From: JBAYOE01 sp050950065
GTDB taxonomy: Bacteria; Spirochaetota; Spirochaetia; Sphaerochaetales; Sphaerochaetaceae
NCBI GenBank assembly: GCA_050950065.1
Contig: JBMNGX010000001.1
Location: 1 to 64,000 of the forward strand
Direction: 5' to 3'
DNA length: 64,000 bases
The first letter of the stretch is position 1. Every line of letters starts with the position of its first letter. Under the pieces are notes generated by a model, which worked only from the letters and a program-made list of their open reading frames with translations, made no database searches and had not been told where the DNA came from. Made by a program: the position numbers and the translations under genes. Of this stretch, positions 1 to 8,718 are shown in pieces.

Positions 1-1382
1 AAACTTTTGATGAAAATAAAAAATCTATTAGTGAATTAATGGGTACTTATGCTGAATATTTGAAAACGACAGAAAAAGTCGTAAAAGGGGATAAAACAAA
101 AGAATGGACTAAAAATTTAAAACTTGTACAAGAAAATTTTTCAAAATTGTATCAAATTTATGCTAATGAATTAAATCAAATATTAAAGACCTATCAAGAT
201 TTGAAAGACATGGGTTTAAAACCGTCAGAGTTTTTAGACTACAATCTTTTTCAACAATTATCGGGGCAAATTGTAGAAAATTTTGAACAAATGTCTTTGA
301 GTAGCACTAAATTTACAGGTGAAAATGAAAAAATGTTCACATCTTTATTGCAGGTTCAGGGTGAATACTCCGAATCAGTTGCAGATATGGAAGAGAAAAT
401 GAATCTTGAACGTCTTAAAAAACTTCAATCCTTGCAAGAAAAAGCATTGGAAACTTACGCAGGGGAAGAAAATACAATGTTGAAGAAAAAAGCGGACAAT
501 GTAAAGAAATTGGAGGAATTGGAAGAAGAATATAATGGAAATATAACAGAGGAAAGAGCGAGAGCAATTGAATTTGAAATAAAAAATCTACAAAAAGAGC
601 AAAAAGAAGTTGACCAAAGTTTGCAGAATCTCGAAAAATTGAGGTTTGAACACCAAAAAACAACGAACGATATTCAGCAAATGGAGAGTGAAATGCGTAT
701 CAAAATAATTGAATGGGAGATTGAACGTGAAAAATTATTAAGAGAAGATGCAAATCAAGAAAAAATTGCTGAATATGAAGAAGAACATGGCGTTTTAAGT
801 CGAATTTTGGGTACTTATTCACAAGATATTACAGATATTAAACGGCAACAAAGACTTGATGAATTAAATTTAGATAGAGAAAGAATTTTAGATGCAACAA
901 GAAATGCTGAATTAAGAATACAGGAATATGAAAAAGAACAAGAAACGCTAATTTCAATTATTAATAATCCAGAAATTGATGAAGCTCAAAGAATAAATGC
1001 CGAGAATAGGTTGTCAATAGTTAATGCAACAATTGAAAGCATTAAAGATGTTGAAAAGAATTTGAGTAATGATTTGATAAAAAATGACAATGAAACAAGC
1101 AAAATAAGATTAGAGAAACAAAAAGAAGAAAATGAAAAACGTGCAGAAGCGATTAACGAATCTATCAACCTAACAAGAGAACTTGTTTCACAAATTAATG
1201 CAATTTGGGACAATTATGATGCGGCAAGACAAGCCGAATTAGATAAAGAATTAGAACGTATTGAAACGTGGAAAACTGCACAGTTAGAAGCAATTGAAGC
1301 TACTGCAATGAGCGATGAAGATAGGATTGCAAAAACATCTGAAATTGAAAAAGAGGCAGCAAAAAAATCTTATGAAAATTGA
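1..1382 (+). CDS. Phage tail tape-measure protein, N-terminal/middle part (open at left edge, frameshifted at the right)
   Basis: The reading frame is open to the left edge (codons in frame from base 3), so the Met at base 39 is probably internal and the protein begins outside the window. Almost the whole stretch is charged heptad-like coiled coil rich in Lys, Glu and Gln, as in tape-measure proteins that set tail length and line the tail tube. It stops at 1382, but the natural continuation (EVAKWQLEVQAAQRKK, then a hydrophobic segment) lies in the +1 frame and is given as the next entry. Removing one T near 1379-1380 would join them. No recognisable Shine-Dalgarno is seen. Identification as tape measure is inference from coiled coil, hydrophobic C-terminal segment and following tail genes. 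Confidence 0.6.
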   Translation, partial: TFDENKKSISELMGTYAEYLKTTEKVVKGDKTKEWTKNLKLVQENFSKLYQIYANELNQILKTYQDLKDMGLKPSEFLDYNLFQQLSGQIVENFEQMSLSSTKFTGENEKMFTSLLQVQGEYSESVADMEEKMNLERLKKLQSLQEKALETYAGEENTMLKKKADNVKKLEELEEEYNGNITEERARAIEFEIKNLQKEQKEVDQSLQNLEKLRFEHQKTTNDIQQMESEMRIKIIEWEIEREKLLREDANQEKIAEYEEEHGVLSRILGTYSQDITDIKRQQRLDELNLDRERILDATRNAELRIQEYEKEQETLISIINNPEIDEAQRINAENRLSIVNATIESIKDVEKNLSNDLIKNDNETSKIRLEKQKEENEKRAEAINESINLTRELVSQINAIWDNYDAARQAELDKELERIETWKTAQLEAIEATAMSDEDRIAKTSEIEKEAAKKSYEN

Positions 1383-1950
1383 AGTTGCTAAATGGCAATT
1401 GGAGGTACAAGCAGCACAACGAAAGAAAGTTATGGATGCAGCTTCGGCAACATCCTCTTATGCAGTTGCAATGATAAAAGCACTTGAATATGGAACATTA
1501 GCTCCTCTTGTTATGGGTTTAGCAACTGCTGTTTATACGGCACAATTGGCAGCAATTATGTCTCAACCATTACCAGAAAAACCAACACCGCCTCAATATG
1601 CAGAAGGAACTAATTTTCACAAAGGAGGGCTTGCAATTGTTGGGGATGGCGGAAAACAAGAAGTTATTGAGGCAAGTGGAAAAACGTTTTTATCTCCATC
1701 ATCAGCCACATTGGTAGATTTGCCAAGAGGTGCAAGAGTTTATAAAGATTATAACGACTATGTTTCTAAAAAATGGGTTCAAAATAAAACAAATGGCGAT
1801 ACTTTTGATGATTTTGGTATAATTAATGCTATTCAAAAAAATCGTTCATCTATAAGCCTATATTTTGATAGGAATGGAATTTATCATGTTTCTAAAAATG
1901 GAATTGACAGAGATACATATATTCAAAACACATTAAAACTTTCTAAATAA
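1315..1950 (+). CDS. Phage tail tape-measure protein, C-terminal part (frame +1)
   Basis: This frame continues the coiled coil of the preceding ORF from about base 1381. The genuine part starts around EVAKWQLEV, followed by an Ala-rich hydrophobic stretch (SYAVAMIKALEYGTLAPLVM, continuing through VYTAQLAAIM) and then a Gly-rich segment with HKGGLAIVGDGGKQEVIEAS and LPRGARVY. The same arrangement closes many phage tape-measure proteins. The Met at 1315 is unlikely to be a true start because the 22 residues from it overlap the other frame and have no ribosome binding site. The stop TAA shares its last base with the next ATG (1950), so the genes are tightly packed. The split is either a sequencing indel, a mutation or a recoding event. 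Confidence 0.6.
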   Translation: MKIGLQKHLKLKKRQQKNLMKIEVAKWQLEVQAAQRKKVMDAASATSSYAVAMIKALEYGTLAPLVMGLATAVYTAQLAAIMSQPLPEKPTPPQYAEGTNFHKGGLAIVGDGGKQEVIEASGKTFLSPSSATLVDLPRGARVYKDYNDYVSKKWVQNKTNGDTFDDFGIINAIQKNRSSISLYFDRNGIYHVSKNGIDRDTYIQNTLKLSK

Positions 1951-4367
1951 TGAATAGTAAATACAGGGTTGTTTTAACGTTATTTCATACAGGGGTTGGT
2001 GCAACACAACGATCATATCTTTACACTTGTAAACATATTATAGGCGGATTAAAAGAATTAGTCCTTAATTTGGAATTTGATAAAGAATATTTTTCTTATG
2101 CGTATAGACATTCGGAAACAACATTACAGTTTATTAAAGATGATATGCGTGAAATATTGAATTGTTCAACAGGAAATAATGTTGTTGATTCGGGTGGAAA
2201 TAGGATACAAGACCATTCTTACATTGCTTCTGATAAAATAAATATAAAAATTATTGATAATCATACAAATATAGTGTTTTTGGAAAGTTTTTTAGATTTA
2301 AACAGACAAAAAATAACTCCATTCTACTTGGAAATACCATTAATTGAAAATGTTGATATTAAAGAAAAAATTGAAAATGAAATTTCTTATTCATTGGAAG
2401 AAATTAAAAATTCAGTTATTGAAATTGATACAACAAATTATGCCGGAAATGACGTTATTGAAGAAGCGTCTTTGCTTGGAGTTGGAATGATTGATGACAG
2501 TTGGGGAGGTGCAAGCAATATGGATTCAAGTACAGTTTATCAAGTAGGTGAAAAATGGTACTTCAAACCAAGACAATATTTAGCAGTTGAGGGACAATCC
2601 GATGTTGGCATTTATGCAAGTGGAGAAATGTGGGGAAGATATGCTGGGAAAGGGGTTATTGAAGTTTTAAGGGGTATACATGTAACAACGACAAACGTGG
2701 GGGGATTTACAATAAAAGATATGAATAAGTCTATTGTTTTAGACCTAAAAATATCATTTTATTTAAAAAGAAAGAGATTTGTAAAAGTGATGGGGACGGT
2801 ATCAGCTTATAGACAATACATATTAAATCTTTATCTATCAACTTACGATGAATATTCAAATAATACAACAACTGTTTTGGTAAAGGCAATTAGTGTTCGT
2901 TTAGAGGGAGAATATGAAATTTATGAAATAAACGATTTTCCATATAGAAAAGTTTTAAATTTCAACAGTTCAGCACCTCTGCCTTATAATATAAGGGGAT
3001 ATTTTACAATAAGATTTCCACAAGATATAGAAAAACCAACCCAAGTAGATACCTCATTGGGGGATGAGGCTTATAAGTATGATTTTTATGTTGTTGAAAA
3101 CACAGTAACAACAAAGGGATATTCTTTTAGGTGTGATGCGATAATAGATGCGGCTTGCAACTCAAAAAAAGATGCAAAAAATAAACTTTTCGGAATACGA
3201 CTTTTAGATTACCTTTCTTTTATTGCAAATAAAGTAGGGGTCAATGTTTCATATCCAACCTTAATCGATTATGGTTTAAACAATATCCTTTATTCAAGTG
3301 AGAATTTATTAAATTTTAGCGAAAGGCAAATTTCGGATGATAAATATTTGGAAAAAATAGAAAATTGTAGCCTAAAAAATATTTTAGATTGGCTAAATAC
3401 ACAATTTTGTTTATCAATTTATATTGATAAAAACAATAAATTGACACTTACAACAAGAGATTATTTTGTAAATTTAGCTTTGGGAGGAAAAGGAATGATT
3501 GATGTAAATAGGGTTATAGAAATAATGCCTCAAAAATTTATAAAAAGGATTTATGCAGGAAGTGTTCGTCATGAGGTGCAATTTGCATCAAACAAAGAAA
3601 GCACAAACACAGAATGTACTTGGGAACTTGAAACGGAACTTGATGGAGCTGAATTAAATATTTTATGTCCAATTTGTACAGACCCACAATTTATTGATTG
3701 GATGTTAATGGCAAAGACAATAACAGGGGACAAAAAATGTTTAATTGAAACAATTACAACAGGAAACACTGTTTCATTGAATGTTGTTAAACCAACAAAA
3801 ATAACTCCTAATAAAACCGGAGAAACAATATCCAATCCATTCCCGAATTTTACAAATTTTACAACAAGAAATTTTACTAATGTATTTTTATCTCCATTAG
3901 CTCAATTTGAACGTTGGCGAAGATATATAACAACTCCGCCAAATAACCTGCAATATAAAATGATAAAATGTGATACAAATTTTATTAATGTAATTCCCAG
4001 ATTCTTAATGCTAATTCAATTTCCTTACATGAAAATATATAAATATAATGGGCTTAATGTATATTTCAACAATTCAAATACAATTGTAGGTGGATTCCCA
4101 AATTCAACAACAAATGTAAGAGTAGGAGTTAGAAATTATGACCAAAACGGACACTTATTGCCATTGAAGTTTAAAGTTGAAACTCCAATTTATTCTCAAT
4201 TTTTACAAGCAAGAAGAAAAGCGATAGCAAGATTCACATACAACGGGAAAACGATTATAGGCTATCCTAACGTTGTCAAAACTTTTTTCGGTGAACAAGT
4301 ACAAGAAATAGAAATTGAGGCAATAGAAACGTCAACAATAACAAATATTAACGATTTAATAGAATAA
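1950..4367 (+). CDS. Large phage tail/baseplate-like protein of unknown family
   Basis: An 805-residue protein with no signal peptide or membrane segment. It is rich in Asn, Ile, Thr and Tyr, and looks like a long beta-rich structural protein. Its ATG overlaps the last base of the tape-measure stop codon, and the next gene starts 4 bases after its end, so it belongs to the same late operon. In tailed phages the genes after the tape measure usually encode distal tail or baseplate components, so a tail role is inferred from position. I do not recognise a specific family. A segment around residues 430-530 (LLDYLSFIANKVG, then SERQISDDKYLEKI and LDWLNTQFCLSIYI) looks like a folded alpha/beta unit, but this is only an impression. 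Confidence 0.5.
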   Translation: MNSKYRVVLTLFHTGVGATQRSYLYTCKHIIGGLKELVLNLEFDKEYFSYAYRHSETTLQFIKDDMREILNCSTGNNVVDSGGNRIQDHSYIASDKINIKIIDNHTNIVFLESFLDLNRQKITPFYLEIPLIENVDIKEKIENEISYSLEEIKNSVIEIDTTNYAGNDVIEEASLLGVGMIDDSWGGASNMDSSTVYQVGEKWYFKPRQYLAVEGQSDVGIYASGEMWGRYAGKGVIEVLRGIHVTTTNVGGFTIKDMNKSIVLDLKISFYLKRKRFVKVMGTVSAYRQYILNLYLSTYDEYSNNTTTVLVKAISVRLEGEYEIYEINDFPYRKVLNFNSSAPLPYNIRGYFTIRFPQDIEKPTQVDTSLGDEAYKYDFYVVENTVTTKGYSFRCDAIIDAACNSKKDAKNKLFGIRLLDYLSFIANKVGVNVSYPTLIDYGLNNILYSSENLLNFSERQISDDKYLEKIENCSLKNILDWLNTQFCLSIYIDKNNKLTLTTRDYFVNLALGGKGMIDVNRVIEIMPQKFIKRIYAGSVRHEVQFASNKESTNTECTWELETELDGAELNILCPICTDPQFIDWMLMAKTITGDKKCLIETITTGNTVSLNVVKPTKITPNKTGETISNPFPNFTNFTTRNFTNVFLSPLAQFERWRRYITTPPNNLQYKMIKCDTNFINVIPRFLMLIQFPYMKIYKYNGLNVYFNNSNTIVGGFPNSTTNVRVGVRNYDQNGHLLPLKFKVETPIYSQFLQARRKAIARFTYNGKTIIGYPNVVKTFFGEQVQEIEIEAIETSTITNINDLIE

Positions 4368-4371
4368 AGCT

Positions 4372-4737
4372 ATGATTATTTTTCCAAAATTCAATCCGAT
4401 AGAATTTCGTTACACTCATTTTGAGGAAAATTACGAAAAAGATTTTACAAACTATAATACTTGTAGAGATAATTTTATAATTGGCGAAAATGAAAAGATT
4501 TCTTTTTGTCTATTTGTAAAAAGTGCAATAATGGGAGAATTTAGAGTTTATGTACTTGATGAAAATGGAACGCAAATTGACCACACAGCAACTCATTTAG
4601 TTACCGCAGGTAATTTTTATTCAGCGGAAGTGCCAATGATATACGGAATTGGTAAATTTTGGATAAAAATCTTATGGATAGACAATTTAGAGGGTATTGT
4701 AAATTATTATTCTGAAAAAAATTGTTTGTACCGATAA
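4372..4737 (+). CDS. Small phage structural protein, unknown
   Basis: A 121-residue protein with an alternating hydrophobic pattern suggesting a beta sandwich (FCLFVKSAIMGEFRVYVLDE, later GKFWIKILWID). It has no signal peptide or membrane segment. It starts 4 bases after the large tail protein stop and ends 1 base before the next ORF, so it lies in the same transcription unit. The pattern could fit a small carbohydrate-binding or tail-fibre accessory domain, but no motif settles this. Function is not recognised; a phage structural role is inferred from its place among tail genes. Confidence 0.45.
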   Translation: MIIFPKFNPIEFRYTHFEENYEKDFTNYNTCRDNFIIGENEKISFCLFVKSAIMGEFRVYVLDENGTQIDHTATHLVTAGNFYSAEVPMIYGIGKFWIKILWIDNLEGIVNYYSEKNCLYR

Positions 4738-4738
4738 T

Positions 4739-5278
4739 TTGCAATATACAAGGTTATTATCGTGGAAAAAAACGGGCAAATGGTTAGGATATAACCTTGA
4801 CCAACTTTATACCAACAACAACTCTTTTGTTTTTTCCAAACGTTTGGATATTGCAACATATAAGAATAAAACATTTGGTGTTAATAATATAATTTTCGAT
4901 AATGGTTGGGGGAGACATGAAATTGTTGATACATACCCAATTTCGCTAAAAACATTGAATATCGGATATATTTATGGATTGAATGAATATACACAAGAGT
5001 TAATGTCTCTTATGCGTTCAATGGATTATTTTGCATTAGATGATGAAATATTACAAATTACTGAAAATACTGAATTTGAATTAGTTGAAAGCGATGAATT
5101 TGATGATAGAAAAGGCGTAATACTTTCAAATTTATCCCCTTATAAAAATGAATACAATGCAAATTTATTCTATCAACCTGCAATAGATTCTTTAATTGCG
5201 GACGGGGTTTGGATTTTACAGAGCGGAGTTTGGAACGCCAATGGCGTTTGGTTGTCAAATGGAGTTTGGGTTGCCTAA
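4739..5278 (+). CDS. Phage tail-tip/fibre-like protein with C-terminal GVW repeats
   Basis: A 179-residue protein read from a TTG at 4739, the first start after the previous stop; the start is uncertain. The body shows no known motif. The last 30 residues contain four short repeats spaced 6 to 8 residues apart, each with the core G-V-W (GVWILQS, GVWNAN, GVWLSN, GVWVA). Such W-G repeats often form short beta coils or self-assembling ends in phage and surface proteins. It ends the plus-strand tail operon and overlaps by 4 bases the end of a convergent minus-strand gene. Confidence 0.45.
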   Translation: MQYTRLLSWKKTGKWLGYNLDQLYTNNNSFVFSKRLDIATYKNKTFGVNNIIFDNGWGRHEIVDTYPISLKTLNIGYIYGLNEYTQELMSLMRSMDYFALDDEILQITENTEFELVESDEFDDRKGVILSNLSPYKNEYNANLFYQPAIDSLIADGVWILQSGVWNANGVWLSNGVWVA

Positions 5279-5538
5279 TTATTAGCCGTCATATTTCCAT
5301 AATCCTTGTTTAGGCATTTTTCACTACAAAATCCAATATAAGCAGTCGTGCTATGTTCAACTCCACATTGAGGACAACACGAACTGCTAACATTAAATAA
5401 AAGCAATTTCTGTTTCAACTCAAACGAGCGTTTCCAATACTGCTTTCTGTTCCCGTAATAAGTACCATCTCGTTCATTGTCTGCTATCAATGTTGCAAGG
5501 TGGTTTAATTCTGCTTTTGTAAATTTTATTGTTTCCAT
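5275..5538 (-). CDS. Small zinc-finger-like protein of phage block
   Basis: An 87-residue protein. Its C-terminal half holds C-C-x-x-C, then about 15 residues later C-x-x-x-C (SCCPQCG and FCSEKC), a pattern expected to bind zinc. The N-terminal half (METIKFTKAELNHLATLIAD) looks helical. It is convergent with the tail operon and overlaps its last gene by 4 bases. It may be a small regulatory or accessory phage protein; the family is not recognised. Its base composition matches the phage block rather than the chromosomal genes to its right. Confidence 0.4.
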   Translation of the reverse strand: METIKFTKAELNHLATLIADNERDGTYYGNRKQYWKRSFELKQKLLLFNVSSSCCPQCGVEHSTTAYIGFCSEKCLNKDYGNMTANN

Positions 5539-5564
5539 ATTAAACTGCTTTTATTTGCAAACCG

Positions 5565-5636
5565 TTAGATTGCTATTTTTATTGTAAATTCAAGCAAATC
5601 TAACAATTCAGCCGTTTGTAATTTCTTTAATTTCAT
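5565..5636 (-). CDS. Possible 23-residue peptide or truncated ORF at phage/chromosome junction
   Basis: On the minus strand, a short frame MKLKKLQTAELLDLLEFTIK plus three residues runs up to the 87-residue zinc-finger gene. Its frame stays open upstream across the junction near 5650, so it may be the C-terminal remnant of a longer phage gene whose start was lost at the junction. No ribosome binding site is visible. Support is weak. Confidence 0.2.
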   Translation of the reverse strand: MKLKKLQTAELLDLLEFTIKIAI

Positions 5637-6727
5637 TCTATTGGGTGAACATTCTTTTTAACAGAGGCGCTACGAATGTTACTCATCACCCTGTTTTGTT
5701 GTAAAATCTCACGACTTACGTTTAAAGGAAGATCTTCACTGTCGATAACTCCTCTAACAAACCTTAAGTAAGTTGGTAAAAGCTCTTTTTCATCGTCGGT
5801 GATATAGACTCTTTTGACATAGAGTTTCACCCCCGGTTGGTAATCGGCGTTATATAAATCAAATGGGGCTTTAGATGGGATATAAAAGAGTGTTGTGTAG
5901 TTTTGAATCCCTTCAGCTTGAGTGTGGATATAGTAAAGGGGATCTTCACTATCGTAAGTGGTGTTTTTATAAAACTCATTGTAATCCTCAGCTGTTAATT
6001 CACTCTTACTTCTTCTCCATAAAGCTGCAGCGCTGTTGACTTGTTCTACTTTGGCCTCTTTGCCTTTCTCTTTCCCCTTATCATCGTATTGGGTCTCTTC
6101 ATAAGCTAAGAAAATCGGAAAAGCGATGTGATCAGAGTATCTTTTAACTAGATTCTCTAGCGTCCATCTGTTGGTGTACTCTTCCCCATCTTCATTTAAG
6201 GTCAATGTGATGGTTGTACCTTGGCTCTCTCTTTGGGATTCTTGTAGAGTAAAAGAGCCTTTTCCTGTTGATGCCCAAGCCCAAGCTTCGTCACTGCCTG
6301 CCCTTTTGGAGACAACTTCAACATGGCTAGCAACCATAAAAGAGGAATAAAATCCAACACCAAATTGTCCAATGAGGTTGGAGTCTTGTTTTTGCTCATC
6401 ACTTAAGTTCTTTAAAAAGTTTTTAGTTCCTGAGCGGGCAATTGTCCCTAAATCATCGGCCAAGTCGGCTTTACTCATCCCAATTCCGTTGTCGCTAATA
6501 ATCAATAGCTTCTCTTTCTCTGTATCAACAAAAGAGATATCGATTCTTGGGTCGTACTTTAAGTCTTTAAAATTTTCATCTACTAAAGTTAAGTATTTAA
6601 GTTTGTCTAAAGCATCTGATGCATTACTAATTAACTCACGTAAAAATATCTCTTTATGAGAATAAAGTGAGTGGATAATCAAATGCAGCAGTTCAGACAC
6701 TTCGGTCTTAAATTTCTTTCGTTCCAT
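5633..6727 (-). CDS. htpG: Chaperone HtpG (Hsp90), truncated: C-terminal third missing
   Basis: Hsp90-family ATP-dependent chaperone, cytosolic. The start is set at the ATG at 6727 (MERKKFKTEV), preceded by a strong GGAGG, rather than at an in-frame Met further upstream. Visible GHKL ATPase motifs are ELISNASDALDK, the metal-binding Asn; ISDNGIGMSK; GTIARSGTK; and LIGQFGVGFYSSFM. The middle domain follows with LPLNVSREILQQ. The reading frame ends after about 364 residues, whereas HtpG is normally over 600, so the end of the middle domain and the dimerisation domain are absent. The break coincides with the phage junction and is probably an assembly artefact or an insertion. No CIRCE-type repeat was seen upstream. 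Confidence 0.9.
   Translation of the reverse strand: MERKKFKTEVSELLHLIIHSLYSHKEIFLRELISNASDALDKLKYLTLVDENFKDLKYDPRIDISFVDTEKEKLLIISDNGIGMSKADLADDLGTIARSGTKNFLKNLSDEQKQDSNLIGQFGVGFYSSFMVASHVEVVSKRAGSDEAWAWASTGKGSFTLQESQRESQGTTITLTLNEDGEEYTNRWTLENLVKRYSDHIAFPIFLAYEETQYDDKGKEKGKEAKVEQVNSAAALWRRSKSELTAEDYNEFYKNTTYDSEDPLYYIHTQAEGIQNYTTLFYIPSKAPFDLYNADYQPGVKLYVKRVYITDDEKELLPTYLRFVRGVIDSEDLPLNVSREILQQNRVMSNIRSASVKKNVHPIE
5639..5656. other. Junction between phage-like block and chromosome
   Basis: HtpG homology, read on the minus strand, runs cleanly to ...SNIRSASVKK (codons ending at 5654) and then breaks into six unrelated residues and a stop at 5633. Everything to the left is phage-like, with different gene style; everything to the right is a dense bacterial chromosome. 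No direct repeats, tRNA end or integrase gene mark the border within the window. Confidence 0.7.
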
Positions 6728-6829
6728 GAGGTCCTCCAATTTATATATACCACTAAATAAGGTAGCTAAATTTAACCTCTTCGGCAATCAATAGATTAAC
6801 ATTTTGATAATTCTGGGGTATTGTTATGT

Positions 6830-7972
6830 ATGCGTTTTACACAACCATCGTCAGCTAGGACACTTAATAGACTTAGAGCTCTTAATTTGATTGCAAATAA
6901 TGATAATTTATCTAGAGCAGATATAGCTCGTCATCTAAATTTAAATAAGGTTAGTACCAGTGAAATTGTTAATCAACTTATAAAAGAAGAACTGATTTAT
7001 GAAAAAGGGTTAACAACTACTGCTGTTGGTAGGCCCCCTACAGCTCTTCTGTTAAACAAAGATTCTCAAATGGTATTAGCTATAGAATTAACTAGTAGAG
7101 CTACTAACGTTGCCCTGGTTAACCTTAAAGGGGAGCTTTTAAGATTCGAGCGCCAACCTCCTTTAAAAGAACCCACTAAAGAAGTTCTTGCTGCAACAAT
7201 TATAAACTTAGCAAATAAGTTCACCTCTAAAATGAGAGAAAGTTCTTTAATAAAAGCTTTAGCAATCTCTTTAAATGGTGAAGTTGATAACCAACAGGGA
7301 ACAATCATCAGTCACTTTGAGTGGGACTTACATCACTTTAATTTAGCAGAAGTTCTAGCAATGCATTTGGATTATCCCATTATCTTAGAGAATAACGTTA
7401 AAGCGATGGGTCTAGGTTATAAATGGTTTAATACAAAAGAGAACAACAAAACATTATTTGTTAATTGGGCTGATGAGATTCAAGTAGCTTATTTAGATGG
7501 GGGAAATATCCTTTTAGATAATAGTTTAATTGCCCACATTCCAATGGCTAATAGTGGAGTTTGTCGTTGTGGAGCTGTTGGTTGTTTAGAGACCCAAGCT
7601 GCAGGATGGTCTTTCTTAGAGACCTATTCCGAAGCTACCAATTTAAAAGAGCTAAACACTCTTTCTAAAACAGATAGTAACATAGAAAATGATATTTTAA
7701 ATGGTAGTGAATATTTAGCTTTAGCTTTAATTTATACTGCCTCTTTAGTAAGGCCCAAAAAGATTCTAATCAACACAATCTTTGATCAAAGGTTCTTCAA
7801 CTCCCTAAAAGCTACTTTTGTGAGAAAAGCTCCTAAAGAGCTTAAGCAAATAGAGTTAGAACTAACTCCTTATAAAGAACAAATAGGGATTATGGGGACT
7901 GGGGCTTTAGCATTAGATCAAATAATATTTAGACGCTCACTAGTTGAGCAAATAAAAACCGCTTCCCTTTGA
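6830..7972 (+). CDS. ROK-family transcriptional regulator (NagC/XylR type)
   Basis: The N-terminal 60 residues form a winged helix-turn-helix (NDNLSRADIARHLNLNKVST), followed by a ROK sugar-kinase-like fold. The zinc-binding signature GVCRCGAVGCLET is intact. The catalytic loop expected in active sugar kinases is not obvious: the segment around FVNWADEIQVAYLDGG lacks the usual Asp-Gly context, so this is probably a sugar-responsive repressor and not a kinase. The ATG at 6830 is chosen over an upstream TTG (6821). It is divergent from htpG, separated by about 100 bases. No sugar operon lies next to it, so its target is unknown. Confidence 0.8.
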   Translation: MRFTQPSSARTLNRLRALNLIANNDNLSRADIARHLNLNKVSTSEIVNQLIKEELIYEKGLTTTAVGRPPTALLLNKDSQMVLAIELTSRATNVALVNLKGELLRFERQPPLKEPTKEVLAATIINLANKFTSKMRESSLIKALAISLNGEVDNQQGTIISHFEWDLHHFNLAEVLAMHLDYPIILENNVKAMGLGYKWFNTKENNKTLFVNWADEIQVAYLDGGNILLDNSLIAHIPMANSGVCRCGAVGCLETQAAGWSFLETYSEATNLKELNTLSKTDSNIENDILNGSEYLALALIYTASLVRPKKILINTIFDQRFFNSLKATFVRKAPKELKQIELELTPYKEQIGIMGTGALALDQIIFRRSLVEQIKTASL

Positions 7973-7984
7973 GGGGGAAAGCGG
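7956..7984 (-). terminator. Rho-independent terminator of the candidate small RNA
   Basis: On the minus strand CCGCTT-TCCC, a loop, and GGGAAGCGG form a stem, followed by TTTTTATTTG. The T-run exists only in the minus direction, so this ends a minus-strand transcript. Confidence 0.65.
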
Positions 7985-8096
7985 CACCTCCTTCAGAGCA
8001 TAAGGAGCGACCTTATGCCTCCGCTCTGCACTATTAGCGCAGAGCAACCACGGTACACATTATTACACGTCTTGAGAGAGAAGGAAAGGGGGAAAC
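7957..8096 (-). ncRNA. Candidate structured small RNA of unknown family
   Basis: A 170-base gap between two convergent genes is full of inverted repeats. Read on the minus strand it contains GCTCTGC...GCAGAGC, then GCATAAGG-TCGCT-CCTTATGC, then a terminator hairpin with a T-run. CCTTC near the 5' end can pair with GAAGG after the second hairpin, closing a multi-branch structure. A possible promoter lies just upstream (TTGATT, 17 bases, TTAATA between about 8104 and 8132). No ORF is present. It does not resemble tRNA, 5S, SRP RNA or tmRNA as far as I can judge. It may alternatively be the 3' UTR of the secreted-protein gene. Confidence 0.4.
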
Positions 8097-8143
8097 CCTT
8101 AAATATTAAGAATTTGAAGTTAATTCAATCAATAGAAGAGAAC

Positions 8144-8689
8144 TTAGTCAGCATTTAAGGATATGGTAATATTTGATTCGTATGTATTGGTTGCAGCAGC
8201 TCTTAAAGCTGTTGCTCTACCATCATCTGTCAAAGCAACGCTGAGTACTTTGTTGATTAAAGTAGAACCACTTTTTAAAGAAGAGATAATAACAATCTCC
8301 TCCCCACTAGATCTTTGAGTTAATGAAGAGCTATCGCCTAACTCATCTCTTTCTATTAAGACATAGGCAATTTCATCTGAGATAAGTGGGTTTGGACTTT
8401 GTAATGGATTGTAATCGTATTGAATAGCAAACCTAGTTTGTTGAACAGGTGGATTGTCTATTTTCAAAGTCCACGTACCGATATCAACACCTCTAGATCC
8501 AGGCATTATCTCATCTGATAAAAGGTTAATTGATTCAGGATGCAAAGGTTCTACATTGAAATAGATTTCATCTTGGATAAAACCCGAAAAAGTAATCTCA
8601 CCAGTTCTTCTAACAGGCTCCACCCCAAACGATGAAGATAAAACAAAGAGAATTAATAATGTAACTAAAACAAGAATTCTCTTATTCAT
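8144..8689 (-). CDS. Secreted beta-sandwich-like protein, island paralogue 1
   Basis: 181 residues. A signal peptide occupies residues 1-22 (MNKRILVLVTLLILFVLSSS, then FG). The mature part is beta-rich and carries GVDIGTW at residues 67-73, the shared G-x-x-I/V-G-x-W motif of the island, and ends in NITISLNAD, typical of the last strand of Ig-like or pilin-like folds. AGAAGG precedes the ATG by six bases. It lies 71 bases downstream of paralogue 2 with a GC-rich hairpin between, suggesting one operon with differential expression. Likely exported to the periplasm or surface. No enzymatic motif is visible, and the exact function is unknown. Confidence 0.6.
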   Translation of the reverse strand: MNKRILVLVTLLILFVLSSSFGVEPVRRTGEITFSGFIQDEIYFNVEPLHPESINLLSDEIMPGSRGVDIGTWTLKIDNPPVQQTRFAIQYDYNPLQSPNPLISDEIAYVLIERDELGDSSSLTQRSSGEEIVIISSLKSGSTLINKVLSVALTDDGRATALRAAATNTYESNITISLNAD

Positions 8690-8718
8690 AACAAACCTTC
8701 TTTCTCAAGTTACAACCA

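Noticed and set aside
5740..6787. Longer N-terminal extension of HtpG to 6787
   Set aside because: The strong GGAGG lies before the ATG at 6727 and the extension matches no Hsp90.
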